Part shown: piece by piece, positions 54,102 to 64,000 of the stretch
Layout of the letters: every line of letters begins with the position of its first letter
Numbering within the stretch: the stretch's first letter is position 1
Assembly: GCF_004137795.1 (NCBI RefSeq)
Contig: NZ_NWTM01000002.1
Coordinates: forward strand, 248,001-312,000
Direction of reading: 5' to 3'
Origin: Pectobacterium zantedeschiae
GTDB lineage: Bacteria; Pseudomonadota; Gammaproteobacteria; Enterobacterales; Enterobacteriaceae
DNA: 64,000 nt
Notes under the pieces: generated by a model
What the model was told of the DNA's origin: nothing
Seen by the model: only the letters and a program-made list of their open reading frames with translations
Databases searched by the model: none
Position numbers and translations under genes: made by a program

Positions 54102-54132
54102 AGGCTCGATATAATAGTATCGGGCCTTTTTA
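54102..54132 (+). terminator. Terminator of ilvIH
   Basis: A ten-base-pair stem with one G-T pair (AGGCTCGATA / TATCGGGCCT), followed by a T-rich tract. Confidence 0.8.
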
Positions 54133-54144
54133 TTTCCCTTATCT

Positions 54145-54408
54145 TATACCCGTAATACTTCAGGCTGCATGTGCGTTGGCTGCGCTACTCGACCCACTTA
54201 TGTGGGCTTCGCCCCGTTGGGGCCGCTGCAAGCAGCGTTCAAATCTGCCTCTGGCAGACTTGTCGCTCACCCGAATCATTTATCTGAGTAAGCTCATCGG
54301 GATGAAATGAGAGACATCCCGTCTCTCACCGAAGGCCGGTCAAATTCGTTTTCGACGAATTTGTCCTTCCCTTGCCACCTTCCTGCAACTCGAATTATTT
54401 GAGGTATA
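54145..54408. repeat. Composite ERIC-type intergenic repeat, copy B
   Basis: 264 bases bounded by TATACCCGTAATACTTCAGG at the left and the complement of TATACCTCAAATAATTCGAG at the right. It contains an ERIC-like core at 54264-54306 (CGCTCACCCGAATCATTTAT, then CTGAGTAAGCTCATCGGGAT). Inserted at the left of the core is an array of four short hairpins (54193-54258). To the right is the hairpin GGTCAAATTCGTTTTCGACG, then AATTTGTCC, also found in copy A. Lies between ilvH and cra. Confidence 0.82.
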
Positions 54409-54476
54409 GTAGACGTAATATATTCAGCTTAAAAGACGTCCATTATTGATATGGCAGCTTGAAATATGTGGGTAAC

Positions 54477-54566
54477 GTGATAAAAGCAGTTGCCGTGCAA
54501 AAGCTTCTGCTGTTAGATCTACGCCATATCCATGATGATTTTATGGTCATCACACTATTTATTTAG
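54477..54566 (+). CDS. Possible short leader ORF upstream of cra
   Basis: A 29-codon frame starting at GTG, ending 37 bases before cra: it includes IKAVAVQKLLLLDLRHIHDD. A leucine run (LLLLDL) is suggestive of a leader peptide, and E. coli has a 28-codon leader (fruL) in the same position, though its sequence is different. The ribosome-binding site is poor and the duplicated CCGGCCTA motif after it (54568 and 54584) is not a terminator. Weak call. Confidence 0.25.
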   Translation: MIKAVAVQKLLLLDLRHIHDDFMVITLFI

Positions 54567-54603
54567 CCGGCCTACTTATTTTCCGGCCTATTAAGGGGTT
54601 ACC

Positions 54604-55608
54604 GTGAAACTGGATGAAATCGCGCGTCTTGCGGGTGTTTCACGCACGACAGCCAGCTATGTCATTAACGGGAAAGCCAAACAATATCGCGTGAGCGATA
54701 AGACCGTTGAGAAAGTCATGGCTGTCGTCAGGGAGCATAATTATCATCCCAACGCCGTCGCGGCTGGATTACGTGCCGGGCGCACACGTTCAATTGGTCT
54801 GGTTATTCCCGATCTGGAAAATACCAGCTATACACGTATCGCTAATTATCTGGAACGTCAGGCCAGACAGCGCGGGTATCAGTTATTAATTGCGTGTTCC
54901 GAGGATCAGCCAGACAACGAGATGCGCTGCATTGAGCATCTATTACAGCGTCAGGTTGACGCGATTATCGTTTCTACCGCGCTGCCACCGGAGCACCCGT
55001 TTTATCAGCGTTGGATAAACGGCGGCTTGCCGATTATTGCGTTAGACAGGGCGTTAGATCGTGAGCACTTTACCAGCGTAGTTGGTGCCGACCTTGAAGA
55101 TGCCGAAATGCTGGCGCAGGAATTAAGGAAAGTGCCTGCGAAATCGGTACTCTATCTTGGGGCTTTGCCTGAGCTTTCTGTCAGCTTCCTGCGTGAGCAG
55201 GGGTTCCGCCAAGCGTGGGCAGGCGATTCGCGTGAAGTGAATTATCTTTATTCCAATAGCTATGAGCGTGTGGCCGCCGCTGCCGCGTTTATGGATTATT
55301 TGCAAAATAATCCTATGCCAGAAGCGTTATTCACCACCTCATTCCCGTTATTGCAGGGGGTGATGGACGTTAACCTTAAGATTAACGGGCGCCTGCCGAA
55401 TAATCTGGCTATCGCAACCTTTGGGGATAATGAGCTGTTGGATTATCTGGAATGCCCAGTATTGTCTGTCGCTCAGCGCCATCGTGAAGTGGCGGAGCGC
55501 GTACTGGAGTTAGTGTTGGCTAGTCTGGATGAGCCGAAAAGGCCGAAGCCTGGCTTGAATCGTATCCGGCGTAATCTGTATCGCCGTGGCTCACTGAGCC
55601 GCATGTAA
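54604..55608 (+). CDS. cra: Catabolite repressor/activator Cra (FruR)
   Basis: LacI-family global regulator of carbon flow that responds to fructose 1-phosphate. 334 residues from a GTG start, as in E. coli. The N-terminal helix-turn-helix [20 protein letters not shown] is followed by the hinge ([20 protein letters not shown]) and the periplasmic-binding-protein-like core. The gene lies between ilvIH and the dcw cluster, the conserved location. The AGGGGTTACC upstream provides a moderate ribosome-binding site. Confidence 0.97.
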   Translation: MKLDEIARLAGVSRTTASYVINGKAKQYRVSDKTVEKVMAVVREHNYHPNAVAAGLRAGRTRSIGLVIPDLENTSYTRIANYLERQARQRGYQLLIACSEDQPDNEMRCIEHLLQRQVDAIIVSTALPPEHPFYQRWINGGLPIIALDRALDREHFTSVVGADLEDAEMLAQELRKVPAKSVLYLGALPELSVSFLREQGFRQAWAGDSREVNYLYSNSYERVAAAAAFMDYLQNNPMPEALFTTSFPLLQGVMDVNLKINGRLPNNLAIATFGDNELLDYLECPVLSVAQRHREVAERVLELVLASLDEPKRPKPGLNRIRRNLYRRGSLSRM

Positions 55609-55642
55609 CTATTTATCTGTATTTCTGTTATCTGCACTTCTG

Positions 55643-55670
55643 CGCCATAGCAATCTATGGCGTCTCTTCT
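55643..55670. terminator. Terminator between cra and alaE
   Basis: CGCCATAG and CTATGGCG pair around CAAT, followed by a pyrimidine-rich but not pure T tract (TCTCTTCTTT) on the plus strand. Confidence 0.65.
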
Positions 55671-55691
55671 TTATCCGATCTCAATTCATTG

Positions 55692-56129
55692 TTATGGCAA
55701 TGCGACACGGAATAGCCGACGGCAATATTCCAGAAAATAGCCATACGTTACGCCCATCACCATTGATATCACCAGGTTACTGGTAACTGCGGTCAGGATT
55801 TGTGTAGGACTTGCCCCAATAACCCAGAGAATCACGGCATAAACAGGGGATTGAAAACTGACATACGCAAACAGATCGGCAACGCTGCGTACCAGGAAAT
55901 GGTCGCCGCCGTGGCGTTTGGCCATATTCAACACGCGATCGCGATAAAGCCCATATGGCCAGGCAATCGCAATATTGACGGGGATAGAGAGCAGACGCGA
56001 AGACAGTGACTGCTCAAAGCTCATCCCGGAAAGCATGATTTCAATCGCCATGCCGATGATGAAACAGTAGACAACGAGTGCAAAGGTATCAGCGGTGGCG
56101 CTTCGCAATCGTGACGTCGGGGAAAACAT
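55692..56129 (-). CDS. alaE: L-alanine exporter AlaE
   Basis: Inner-membrane protein of about 145 residues resembling E. coli AlaE, the major L-alanine exporter. Shared stretches: [50 protein letters not shown] and the C-terminal [13 protein letters not shown]. Four membrane segments. The ATG at 56129 aligns with E. coli and has GGAG upstream; a second ATG at 56144 would add five residues. In E. coli alaE is elsewhere on the map, so its place next to cra is a lineage difference. Confidence 0.92.
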   Translation of the reverse strand: MFSPTSRLRSATADTFALVVYCFIIGMAIEIMLSGMSFEQSLSSRLLSIPVNIAIAWPYGLYRDRVLNMAKRHGGDHFLVRSVADLFAYVSFQSPVYAVILWVIGASPTQILTAVTSNLVISMVMGVTYGYFLEYCRRLFRVALP

Positions 56130-56382
56130 ACCTGGCTGCTCCATTATTAGGGCGGATAAACTGCTTAAGTTTGTCTGTTTGGTTTTTTGTCATGCCTTAT
56201 TTTGTTTGTGTAGTTTACATCACTGTATGATTGGCTTAGTACTAGGTAAAAATATTTATTTTTGATCGTTTTTTATACTTTTTCGCTACTTTATTTTTAT
56301 CCGATAAATTTCTCGTTTTTTTATCGCGGCAAAGAATTTAAAATTTTTTAAAAACAATAGGTTGGATTTTTTAGGAGGAACC

Positions 56383-56430
56383 GTGTTTCTGCGAGGATTT
56401 AATTATGTTGAAGCATTAAAGGACGTATAG
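56383..56430 (+). CDS. Possible micro-ORF 1 upstream of mraZ
   Basis: Fifteen codons starting at GTG: MFLRGFNYVEALKDV. Called only because a perfect AGGAGG (56373-56378) stands four bases ahead in an otherwise gene-free region. No family recognised. Confidence 0.3.
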   Translation: MFLRGFNYVEALKDV

Positions 56431-56457
56431 GGAATGACCGATAAAAGGAGGTTGCTT

Positions 56458-56523
56458 GTGATGCCCCTTTTTAAGGTTTCTCTGGGAATGTGGGATGCAC
56501 AATTTATTCGGCATCTTTCCTGA
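56458..56523 (+). CDS. Possible micro-ORF 2 upstream of mraZ
   Basis: Twenty-one codons from GTG 56458: MMPLFKVSLGMWDAQFIRHL plus S. A perfect AGGAGG (56446-56451) lies six bases upstream. The ATG at 56461 is an alternative start, and an ATG at 56434 would extend it to 29 codons. The stop sits in the left arm of a nine-base-pair inverted repeat. No family recognised. Confidence 0.35.
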   Translation: MMPLFKVSLGMWDAQFIRHLS

Positions 56524-56929
56524 ACCGACTTTTCTTTTCAGGAAACCGGATTCCTCGGTGAGGGTGCTTAACGCAAAGTAAATTGGCTGATTAAGATTAA
56601 ATTGACGATGTTGATGTTAAAAATGTGACATTGAGCAAATGTTAGCAGCTACGGTATGATTCTGTGGGCCTGCGTAGGCCTTGGTATTCAAGGTGTTCCG
56701 CCTAATGAGACTATTCTGAAAATCTTTGTCTTTGGTATAAGCTTGTGACAATAAAAATAATTGCTATGCCGGGGTTGGTAGCTATATGTTTGCCATGCTC
56801 TCGTTCCGCTATGAATTTTTCTTAAATTATCAGGATGTTAATCTTTATTAATTCTGACTCCTTATTCCTTTTACCTCTATACCAGCCCCAATTCATTCAG
56901 GAATAATCCCAAAGCGCGTCCGCTCTGGC

Positions 56930-56959
56930 TTGACAAGGTTTTCATACCCTCCGTACACT
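56930..56959 (+). promoter_or_regulatory. Main promoter of the dcw cluster (Pmra)
   Basis: Perfect TTGACA, 18-base spacer, TACACT. It lies 62 bases before mraZ, directly upstream of the MraZ operator repeats. Confidence 0.75.
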
Positions 56960-56966
56960 CTTAAAG

Positions 56967-56996
56967 GTGGGATTTTGTGGGGTAAAGTGGTGAAAA
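56967..56996 (+). promoter_or_regulatory. MraZ operator repeats
   Basis: Three direct repeats with ten-base period: GTGGGATTTT, GTGGGGTAAA, GTGGTGAAAA. MraZ of E. coli binds GTGG-type direct repeats just after Pmra and represses the cluster; the arrangement here is the same. Confidence 0.85.
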
Positions 56997-57020
56997 AGGT
57001 TATGGAGGGGTAACTCAGGT

Positions 57021-57479
57021 ATGTTTCGTGGGGCTACGCTGGTTAACCTCGACAGTAAAGGGCGCCTTGCTGTGCCTACCCGATATCGGGAAATGCTGAA
57101 CGGGGAATCGCAAGGTCAAATGGTTTGCACCATTGATCTGCATCAGCCATGCCTGCTGCTTTATCCCTTACCTGAATGGGAAATTATTGAACAAAAGCTG
57201 TCTCGTTTGTCGAGCATGAACCCCGCTGAACGTCGCGTTCAGCGTTTGTTGTTAGGGCATGCCAGCGAGTGCCAAATGGATAGTGCAGGACGTTTGTTGA
57301 TTGCGAATACGTTAAGGCAGCATGCGGACCTTAAAAAAGAAGTGATGCTAGTCGGGCAGTTCAACAAGTTTGAGCTGTGGGATGAACAGACTTGGTATCA
57401 ACAGGTCAAGGATGATATTGACGCTGAACAATCGACTCAGGAACCTTTGTCTGAGCGGTTGCAGGACCTATCGCTATAG
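57021..57479 (+). CDS. mraZ: Transcriptional regulator MraZ
   Basis: First gene of the dcw cluster and repressor of its own promoter. 152 residues with two SpoVT/AbrB-like halves, each with the DxxxR core: [15 protein letters not shown] near the N-terminus and [15 protein letters not shown] in the middle. GGAGGGG precedes the ATG. Confidence 0.97.
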   Translation: MFRGATLVNLDSKGRLAVPTRYREMLNGESQGQMVCTIDLHQPCLLLYPLPEWEIIEQKLSRLSSMNPAERRVQRLLLGHASECQMDSAGRLLIANTLRQHADLKKEVMLVGQFNKFELWDEQTWYQQVKDDIDAEQSTQEPLSERLQDLSL

Positions 57480-57481
57480 TC

Positions 57482-58426
57482 ATGCTGGAAAATTATAAAC
57501 ATACCACCGTCCTGTTGGATGAGGCAGTAAATGGCCTAAACATTCGCAGCGGCGGCATATACATCGACGGCACATTTGGCCGTGGTGGTCACTCTCGTCT
57601 GATTCTTTCCCAACTGGGGCCGGAAGGGCGTCTGTTAGCTATTGATCGCGATCCTCAGGCTATTGAAGCTGCCAAGGCGATTGACGATCCTCGTTTCTCT
57701 ATCATTCACGGACCGTTTTCCGCTATGGCGGACTATGTTGCGGAACTCGGACTTACCGGTCAGATCGATGGCGTTCTGCTCGATCTTGGCGTTTCTTCCC
57801 CGCAGCTTGATGACCCTGAACGTGGGTTCTCATTCATGCGTGATGGCCCGTTGGATATGCGTATGGATCCGACGCGTGGCTTATCCGCAGCTGAATGGCT
57901 GATGAAAGCAGAAGCTGACGATATTGTCTGGGTCTTGAAAACGTTCGGCGAAGAGCGTTTTGCCAAGCGTATTGCCCGCGCGATTGTGGAACGCAATCGT
58001 ACTGAACCGATGACGCGAACAAAGGAACTGGCGGAATTGATCGCTGCTGCTAGTCCGATCAGGGAAAAGCACAAGCACCCGGCAACGCGCAGTTTTCAGG
58101 CGATCCGCATTTACATCAATAGCGAATTAGAAGAGATCGAGCGGGCCTTAGAAGGCGCTCTGAGCGTACTGGCTCCGCAGGGGCGTCTGTCGGTGATCAG
58201 TTTCCACTCGTTAGAAGATCGAATTGTGAAACGGTTTATTCGCCATCAAAGCCGTGGGCCACAGGTGCCAGCTGGTTTGCCGTTAACGGAAGAGCAGTTG
58301 CGCAGTCAGGGCGGACAGACGTTAAAAGCCGTTGGAAAGAAACTGATGCCTTCGGAAGAAGAAGTGGCAGAAAACCCACGCGCGCGTAGCTCTGTGCTGC
58401 GGTTTGCTGAGAGGCTGCCGGCATGA
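57482..58426 (+). CDS. rsmH: 16S rRNA (cytosine-N4)-methyltransferase RsmH
   Basis: Methylates C1402 of 16S rRNA (MraW). 314 residues: [10 protein letters not shown] opening, SAM motif [29 protein letters not shown] and the C-terminal [16 protein letters not shown]. Starts two bases after mraZ and overlaps ftsL by four. Confidence 0.98.
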   Translation: MLENYKHTTVLLDEAVNGLNIRSGGIYIDGTFGRGGHSRLILSQLGPEGRLLAIDRDPQAIEAAKAIDDPRFSIIHGPFSAMADYVAELGLTGQIDGVLLDLGVSSPQLDDPERGFSFMRDGPLDMRMDPTRGLSAAEWLMKAEADDIVWVLKTFGEERFAKRIARAIVERNRTEPMTRTKELAELIAAASPIREKHKHPATRSFQAIRIYINSELEEIERALEGALSVLAPQGRLSVISFHSLEDRIVKRFIRHQSRGPQVPAGLPLTEEQLRSQGGQTLKAVGKKLMPSEEEVAENPRARSSVLRFAERLPA

Positions 58427-58743
58427 TCGGTAACGAGCGGCATACTCTGGTTGGCGTCATCGGTGAGGATTTGCTGCGTAATGCAAAGCTCCCGGTGTTG
58501 CTGATGGTTGCCGTACTGGTTTCTGCGGTCTTTGTGGTAACAACGGCGCACCGTACGCGCTTGCTGACAGCGGAACGCGAGCAGCTTTTGTTGGAGCGTG
58601 ATGCGTTGGATATTGAATGGCGAAATCTGATCCTGGAGGAAAACTCACTAGGGGATCATAGCCGCGTTGAGCGGATCGCGACGGAAAAACTGCAAATGGG
58701 GCATGTTGATCCGTCACAGGAAAATATTGTGGTTAAGCAATGA
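58423..58743 (+). CDS. ftsL: Cell division protein FtsL
   Basis: Bitopic divisome protein forming the FtsQLB complex. 106 residues: short cytoplasmic tail, one membrane segment (about 22-44, [20 protein letters not shown]) and a periplasmic coiled coil ([20 protein letters not shown]). Overlaps rsmH by ATGA. Confidence 0.97.
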   Translation: MIGNERHTLVGVIGEDLLRNAKLPVLLMVAVLVSAVFVVTTAHRTRLLTAEREQLLLERDALDIEWRNLILEENSLGDHSRVERIATEKLQMGHVDPSQENIVVKQ

Positions 58744-58766
58744 ACTAAATAGGCAACCAGCTAAGC

Positions 58767-60530
58767 ATGAAAGCAGCCCGTACAGGAAAGTTAAAGCGCC
58801 AGGAAGATCAAGCCAGCTTTGTTAGCTGGCGTTTTGCGCTGCTTTGCGGCTGTATCCTGCTTGCGATGGCTGGCTTAATGGCCCGCGCGGCTTATCTTCA
58901 GGTCATCAACCCAGACAAACTGGTGCGTGAAGGGGACATGCGTTCCTTGCGCGTGCAGGAAGTGCCAACGGCGCGTGGCATGATCAGCGATCGGGCTGGC
59001 CGTCCTTTGGCCGTCAGCGTGCCGGTGAATGCCGTCTGGGCCGATCCGAAAGAAGTCAACGATCGTGGCGGTATTACGTTGGATACGCGCTGGAAAGCAC
59101 TTTCCGATGCGCTCGATATTCCGTTGGATCAGTTGGCAACGAAGATTAATGCCAACCCTAAAGGGCGCTTTGTTTATCTGGCGCGTCAGGTGAATCCGGC
59201 TATTGGCGAGTACATTCATAAGCTGAAATTGCCAGGGATTAATCTGCGGCAGGAATCTCGCCGGTATTATCCTTCTGGACAAGTCACCTCTCACCTCATC
59301 GGTTTCACCAATATCGATGGGCAAGGCATTGAAGGGGTAGAGAAAAGTTTTGATCGCTGGCTGACTGGACAACCCGGTGAACGAACCGTACGTAAAGATC
59401 GGTTTGGCCGCGTGATTGAAGATATCTCCTCCGTTGACAGCCAGGCTGCACATAATTTGGCGCTCAGTATTGATGAGCGTTTGCAGGCGCTGGTTTACCG
59501 TGAACTCAATAACGCTGTTGCCTTTAACAAAGCTGAGTCAGGAACGGCCGTACTGGTTGATGTGAATACTGGCGAAGTATTGGCAATGGCGAATAGCCCG
59601 TCTTACAACCCGAACAATCTGTCGGGCACGCCGCAAGACATTATGCGTAACCGTGCGATTACCGACATTTTCGAGCCCGGCTCTACCGTTAAACCGATGG
59701 TGGTGATGACGGCGTTGCAGCGTGGGGTGGTGAAAGAAAACAGTGTATTAAGCACTCTACCGTATTACGTCAATGGTCATGAGATCAAAGACGTGGCGCG
59801 TTACAGCGAATTGACGCTGACGGGCGTGCTTCAGAAATCGAGTAACGTTGGCGTGTCTAAGCTGGCGTTAGCGATGCCTTCCTCTGCGCTTGTAGATACT
59901 TATGCGCGCTTTGGATTAGGAAAAGCGACCAATTTGGGGTTGGTCGGAGAAAGCAGTGGCTTATATCCTCAAAAACAACGGTGGTCTGACATAGAGAGGG
60001 CCACCTTCTCTTTCGGCTACGGGCTGATGGTAACACCGTTACAGTTAGCGCGAGTCTACGCCACGATCGGCAGCTTCGGTATTTACCGCCCGCTGTCGAT
60101 TACCAAGGTTGATCCACCCGTTCCAGGCGAGCGTGTCTTCCCTGAAGCACTCGTGCGTTCCGTGGTGCACATGATGGAAAGCGTTGCGCTACCGGGCGGC
60201 GGCGGTACTAAGGCGGCCATCAAAGGTTACCGCATCGCGATTAAAACCGGTACGGCCAAGAAAGTTGGCCCAGATGGCAAATACATCAATAAATATATCG
60301 CCTACACGGCGGGCGTGGCTCCAGCCAGTAACCCGCGTTTTGCTCTGGTTGTTGTGATTAACGATCCACAGGCAGGGAAGTATTACGGCGGCGCGGTTTC
60401 TGCGCCAATCTTTGGCGCCATCATGGGCGGCGTTCTGCGTACGATGAATATCGAACCGGATGCGTTGCCGACGGGCGACAAAAACGAGTTTGTAATTAAT
60501 AGAGAAGAGGGATCAGGTGGCAGATCGTAA
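58767..60530 (+). CDS. ftsI: Septal peptidoglycan transpeptidase FtsI (PBP3)
   Basis: Essential transpeptidase for septum synthesis. 587 residues: cytoplasmic tail, membrane anchor (about 25-42, [20 protein letters not shown]), a dimerisation domain, and the penicillin-binding domain with the active-site serine in [14 protein letters not shown] in [13 protein letters not shown], and KTGT in [13 protein letters not shown]. The 3' end overlaps murE by 14 bases. Confidence 0.98.
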   Translation: MKAARTGKLKRQEDQASFVSWRFALLCGCILLAMAGLMARAAYLQVINPDKLVREGDMRSLRVQEVPTARGMISDRAGRPLAVSVPVNAVWADPKEVNDRGGITLDTRWKALSDALDIPLDQLATKINANPKGRFVYLARQVNPAIGEYIHKLKLPGINLRQESRRYYPSGQVTSHLIGFTNIDGQGIEGVEKSFDRWLTGQPGERTVRKDRFGRVIEDISSVDSQAAHNLALSIDERLQALVYRELNNAVAFNKAESGTAVLVDVNTGEVLAMANSPSYNPNNLSGTPQDIMRNRAITDIFEPGSTVKPMVVMTALQRGVVKENSVLSTLPYYVNGHEIKDVARYSELTLTGVLQKSSNVGVSKLALAMPSSALVDTYARFGLGKATNLGLVGESSGLYPQKQRWSDIERATFSFGYGLMVTPLQLARVYATIGSFGIYRPLSITKVDPPVPGERVFPEALVRSVVHMMESVALPGGGGTKAAIKGYRIAIKTGTAKKVGPDGKYINKYIAYTAGVAPASNPRFALVVVINDPQAGKYYGGAVSAPIFGAIMGGVLRTMNIEPDALPTGDKNEFVINREEGSGGRS

Positions 60531-62004
60531 TTTGCGCGATTTACTTGCGCCGTGGGTGCAAGACACTCCGGCGTGCGCGCTGCGGGAAATGACATTAGAC
60601 AGCCGCGTTGCGGCTGCCGGGGATCTGTTTGTTGCGATTGTCGGGCACAAAGCAGATGGACGGCGCTATATTCCGCAGGCAATTGCGCAAGGCGTAGCAG
60701 CGATTGTTGCCGAAGCAGAAGGTGAAGCCGCTGATGGCACTGTCCGCGAAATGCACGGTGTACCAGTGGTATACCTCAGCAACCTGAACCAGCGGCTTTC
60801 CGCACTTGCAGGTCGTTTTTATCAGCAGCCTGCGGAAAAGTTACAGCTGATTGGTGTAACGGGAACCAACGGAAAAACGACAACGACTCAGCTTCTGGCG
60901 CAGTGGAGCCAGGCATTAGGTGAAACGAGTGCGGTGATGGGCACCGTCGGTAATGGCCTATTGGGTCAGGCGATTCCGACAGAAAATACGACGGGCTCTG
61001 CTGTTGATGTTCAGCAAGTACTGAGCCAACTGGCGGAACAAGGCGCGACGTTTGCCGCAATGGAAGTGTCTTCCCATGGTCTGGTACAAAACCGTGTTGC
61101 AGCGTTGCCATTTGCAGCCGCGGTGTTCACCAATCTGAGCCGCGATCATCTCGATTATCACGGCGACATGGAAAGTTACGAAGCGGCCAAATGGGCACTG
61201 TTTTCCGAGCATCGCGTTGGGCAGATGATTATCAACGCTGATGATGACGTCGGACTACGCTGGCTGTCGAAGCTCCCAGATGCTGTAGCTGTGACAATGG
61301 AAAACAATTTGGTCCCCGGTTGCCGTGGGCGCTGGCTGAAAGCGACACAGATTGATTATCACGACAACGGTGCCACGATTGCATTTGATTCAAGCTGGGG
61401 ACATGGCGAAATTGAAAGTCGCCTGATGGGGGCGTTTAACGTTAGCAATATGCTGCTGGCGCTGGCAACACTGCTGTCTCTTGGCTACCCGCTCGACAAG
61501 TTGGTTATCGCCGGCTCTCAACTGCAACCCGTATGTGGCCGTATGGAAGTTTTCCATGCTGAAGGGAAGCCGACGGTCGTTGTTGATTATGCTCACACGC
61601 CAGACGCGCTGGAAAAAGCGCTTGAAGCGGCGCGCTTGCACTGTCAGGGGAAACTCTGGTGCGTGTTTGGTTGCGGCGGCGATCGCGACAAAGGTAAGCG
61701 CCCACTTATGGGCGGCATCGCAGAACAACTGGCCGATCGCGTTGTGGTTACCGATGATAACCCGCGTAGTGAAGAGCCTCAGGCGATCGTTGCCGATATT
61801 CTTTCTGGGCTGTTGGATGCTGGACGAGTTCAGGTGATTCACGGACGTGCTGAAGCGGTCACCAGTGCGATCATGCAGGCTCAGGAAAATGACGTTGTGC
61901 TGGTCGCGGGAAAAGGACACGAAGATTACCAACTCGTTGGCAATCGGCGTCTTGATTATTCCGATCGCATCACCGTTGCTCGCTTGCTGGGGGTGATCGC
62001 ATGA
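60517..62004 (+). CDS. murE: UDP-MurNAc-tripeptide synthetase MurE
   Basis: Adds meso-diaminopimelate to UDP-MurNAc-L-Ala-D-Glu. 495 residues from a GTG with AGAGG upstream. Mur-ligase ATP loop [17 protein letters not shown] is intact. The DNPR motif ([12 protein letters not shown]) indicates diaminopimelate rather than lysine specificity. Overlaps murF by four bases. Confidence 0.98.
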   Translation: MADRNLRDLLAPWVQDTPACALREMTLDSRVAAAGDLFVAIVGHKADGRRYIPQAIAQGVAAIVAEAEGEAADGTVREMHGVPVVYLSNLNQRLSALAGRFYQQPAEKLQLIGVTGTNGKTTTTQLLAQWSQALGETSAVMGTVGNGLLGQAIPTENTTGSAVDVQQVLSQLAEQGATFAAMEVSSHGLVQNRVAALPFAAAVFTNLSRDHLDYHGDMESYEAAKWALFSEHRVGQMIINADDDVGLRWLSKLPDAVAVTMENNLVPGCRGRWLKATQIDYHDNGATIAFDSSWGHGEIESRLMGAFNVSNMLLALATLLSLGYPLDKLVIAGSQLQPVCGRMEVFHAEGKPTVVVDYAHTPDALEKALEAARLHCQGKLWCVFGCGGDRDKGKRPLMGGIAEQLADRVVVTDDNPRSEEPQAIVADILSGLLDAGRVQVIHGRAEAVTSAIMQAQENDVVLVAGKGHEDYQLVGNRRLDYSDRITVARLLGVIA

Positions 62005-63362
62005 TTCGCGTTTCTTTACAGCAACTCGCCACGGTGCTGAATGCGCAACTGATTGGTGAAAACATTGATATTGAAGATGTTTCAACCGATACGCGTAAGC
62101 TGTCGTCCGGCTGTTTGTTTGTCGCGCTAAAAGGCGAGAAATTCGATGCTCATGATTACGTTGCTGATGCAGCGAGAGGCGGCGCGGCGGCTCTGTTAGT
62201 CAGTAAGCACTTACCTATTGATGTTCCGCAACTGCTGGTGAGCGATACGCGTTTGGCGCTGGGCCAATTGGCTGCCTGGGTACGCCAGCAGTCAACGGCG
62301 CGCGTTGTCGCACTGACAGGCTCTTCTGGTAAAACGTCGGTTAAAGAGATGACGGCGGCGATTCTGCGTCAGTGCGGCTCCGTACTGTATACCGCCGGTA
62401 ACTTTAACAACGATATCGGCGTGCCGTTAACGCTGTTACGTCTGACGGCGGAACACCAGTTTGCGGTGATTGAATTAGGGGCGAATCATATTGGTGAGAT
62501 TGCCTATACCACCGATCTGGTCCGGCCGGAAAGCGCGCTGGTCAACAATCTGGCTGCTGCGCATCTGGAAGGTTTTGGTTCATTGGCTGGTGTGGCACAG
62601 GCGAAAGGTGAGATTTTTTCTGGTTTGCCGATAGACGGCGTAGCGATCGTGAATGCAGACAGTAACGATTTCCCGCACTGGCAGGTCACGCTAAATCATA
62701 AAACCGTCTGGCGTTTCTCACCGCAGGCTGCTTGTGATATCGATTTCTTCGCCAGCGATGTAGACGTTTTAGCGCAAGGTACGCGTTTCACTCTCCATAC
62801 GCCATTTGGCGAAACGCAGGTTCTTCTGCCTTTACCCGGCCGACATAATGTATCGAACGCACTGGCGGCGGCCGCGCTGGCAATGTCTGTCGGAGCGACG
62901 CTGGAAGCTGTTAAATCTGGATTATCCCAGCTTAAGGCGGTGCCGGGACGACTGTTTCCGATTGCCCTGTCTGAAGGCAAGCTGCTGCTGGATGACAGCT
63001 ACAACGCCAATGTGGGCTCGATGACGGCTGCCGCACAGGTACTGGCGGAGATGCCGGGCTACCGTGTGATGGTTGTCGGTGATATGGGTGAACTGGGGGA
63101 TGAAGCCCCTGAGTGCCACCGTCAGGTGGGAGAAGCCGCACGTGTCGCGGGTATCGATCGCGTTTTGAGTGTGGGAACGTTGAGTGAATTGATCGGCACT
63201 GCCAGCGGTAATGGTGAGCATTTTCAGAATAAAGCCGCACTGGTTTCACGTTTGAAGGTGCTGATGTCAGAACATAATGTCATCAGCGTATTAGTCAAAG
63301 GCTCACGCAGTGCTGCGATGGAGCAGGTTGTACAGGCATTACAGGAGAATGCGCAATGTTAG
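62001..63362 (+). CDS. murF: UDP-MurNAc-pentapeptide synthetase MurF
   Basis: Adds D-Ala-D-Ala to complete the peptidoglycan precursor. 453 residues. ATP loop [19 protein letters not shown], then [18 protein letters not shown] and the C-terminal [17 protein letters not shown]. Overlaps both murE and mraY by a few bases. Confidence 0.98.
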   Translation: MIRVSLQQLATVLNAQLIGENIDIEDVSTDTRKLSSGCLFVALKGEKFDAHDYVADAARGGAAALLVSKHLPIDVPQLLVSDTRLALGQLAAWVRQQSTARVVALTGSSGKTSVKEMTAAILRQCGSVLYTAGNFNNDIGVPLTLLRLTAEHQFAVIELGANHIGEIAYTTDLVRPESALVNNLAAAHLEGFGSLAGVAQAKGEIFSGLPIDGVAIVNADSNDFPHWQVTLNHKTVWRFSPQAACDIDFFASDVDVLAQGTRFTLHTPFGETQVLLPLPGRHNVSNALAAAALAMSVGATLEAVKSGLSQLKAVPGRLFPIALSEGKLLLDDSYNANVGSMTAAAQVLAEMPGYRVMVVGDMGELGDEAPECHRQVGEAARVAGIDRVLSVGTLSELIGTASGNGEHFQNKAALVSRLKVLMSEHNVISVLVKGSRSAAMEQVVQALQENAQC

Positions 63363-64000
63363 TATGGCTGGCCGAACATTTGGCCAAACTTTATACCGGC
63401 TTTAACGTCTTTTCTTATTTGACGTTCCGCGCCATTGTCAGCCTGCTGACCGCATTGGTTATTTCCTTATGGATGGGACCACATATGATCGCCTGGCTGC
63501 AACGTTTGCAGATTGGGCAAGTTGTACGTAATGAAGGGCCTGAATCACATTTCAGCAAACGTGGAACCCCGACGATGGGGGGCGTGATGATTCTGGTGGC
63601 GATTATCGTTTCCGTTTTGATGTGGGCTAATTTGTCTAACCCGTATGTCTGGTGCGTACTTCTTGTACTGGCAGGCTATGGTGCGGTCGGTTTTGTTGAT
63701 GATTATCGCAAAGTGGTCCGCAAGGATACCAAGGGATTGATTGCTCGCTGGAAATATTTCTGGCAGTCAGTGATTGCGTTAGTCGTCGCTTTCACCATGT
63801 ATTCCATCGGTAAAGATACGCCAGCCACGCAGCTTGTTGTGCCGTTTTTCAAAGATGTGATGCCGCAATTGGGTCTGCTCTATGTTGCGCTGGCCTACTT
63901 TGTGATTGTCGGCACCAGTAATGCCGTAAACCTGACGGATGGTCTGGATGGTTTGGCAATCATGCCGACTGTGTTTGTTGCCGCTGGTTTTGCACTGGTG
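63356..64000 (+). CDS. mraY: Phospho-MurNAc-pentapeptide translocase MraY, 3' end missing
   Basis: Transfers phospho-MurNAc-pentapeptide to undecaprenyl phosphate to make lipid I. 215 codons are present, of about 360 expected; the rest lies beyond the right edge. The ATG overlaps the murF stop by seven bases. Visible: [20 protein letters not shown], the RGTPTMGG loop, the aspartate pair in GFVDDYRKV and [13 protein letters not shown]. Confidence 0.97.
   Translation, partial: MLVWLAEHLAKLYTGFNVFSYLTFRAIVSLLTALVISLWMGPHMIAWLQRLQIGQVVRNEGPESHFSKRGTPTMGGVMILVAIIVSVLMWANLSNPYVWCVLLVLAGYGAVGFVDDYRKVVRKDTKGLIARWKYFWQSVIALVVAFTMYSIGKDTPATQLVVPFFKDVMPQLGLLYVALAYFVIVGTSNAVNLTDGLDGLAIMPTVFVAAGFALV

Larger units (their letters stand above)
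56145..56929. other. Long intergenic region upstream of mraZ
   Basis: About 785 mostly AT-rich bases. It holds two micro-ORFs with perfect AGGAGG sites (listed separately) and an inverted repeat TTTCCTGAA/TTCAGGAAA (56516-56545) that covers the stop of the second. The stretch 56640-56900 has a few small palindromes (for example GGCCTGCGTAGGCC near 56668) but nothing recognised. Confidence 0.5.

Noticed and set aside
56758-56826. Short open frame starting at a GTG after GGTATAAGCTT upstream of mraZ
   Set aside because: About 26 codons without a ribosome-binding site and without recognisable content.

Overview
The window looks like chromosome from a soft-rot enterobacterium, most likely Pectobacterium or a close relative. 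The proteins are close in length and motifs to their Escherichia coli counterparts. The backbone order (carAB, folA, apaH-apaG-rsmA-pdxA-surA-lptD, djlA, rluA, rapA, polB, yabI, thiQPB, sgrR/sgrS, leuDCBA, ilvIH, cra, mraZ-rsmH-ftsL-ftsI-murE-murF-mraY) follows the 0-2 minute region of the E. coli map. Several islands differ from that map: secreted glycosidase, ilvBN, acyl-CoA ligase, chemoreceptor and toxin-antitoxin remnants. The genus assignment is inference; no 16S or tRNA gene is present.

Layout. 1-4.4 kb: carA (5' end cut by the window edge) and carB. 4.5-7.9 kb: accessory genes (WYL regulator, VOC protein, LysE-type exporter, yjjPB). 8-10.4 kb: folA, a divergent LysR/DMT-transporter pair and an unrecognised 64-codon gene. 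10.5-17.3 kb: the minus-strand outer-membrane-biogenesis and housekeeping run apaH to lptD. 17.5-24.7 kb: djlA, rluA, rapA, polB. 24.8-35.4 kb: a diguanylate cyclase, yabI, ilvBN with its valine-rich leader ivbL, a secreted GH43 enzyme, and thiBPQ under a TPP riboswitch. 35.5-39.7 kb: LysR with an NmrA-type reductase, then sgrR and the dual-function RNA SgrS/SgrT. 39.7-40.1 kb: a decayed ccdAB toxin-antitoxin pair pressed against the sgrS terminator. 40.7-44.5 kb: a chemoreceptor, an AraC regulator and azlCD. 44.5-49.5 kb: leuLABCD. 49.7-54.1 kb: an acyl-CoA ligase and ilvIH. 54.1-56.1 kb: an ERIC-type repeat, cra and alaE. 57-64 kb: the start of the division/cell-wall (dcw) cluster, with mraY cut by the right edge.

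How the genes work together. Branched-chain amino acid metabolism dominates: two acetohydroxy-acid synthases (ilvBN, ilvIH), the leucine operon with its attenuator, and candidate exporters (AzlCD, AlaE, LysE type). Sugar-phosphate stress and carbon control are represented by SgrR/SgrS/SgrT and Cra. Envelope assembly is covered by SurA, LptD and the dcw cluster.

No CRISPR array, prophage, tRNA or intact insertion sequence was seen. The most unusual items are the ccdAB remnants, two composite ERIC-type repeats that carry an array of four small hairpins with compensatory changes, two tandem micro-ORFs with perfect AGGAGG sites upstream of mraZ, the strongly initiated longer SgrT, and the unrecognised small gene next to apaH.
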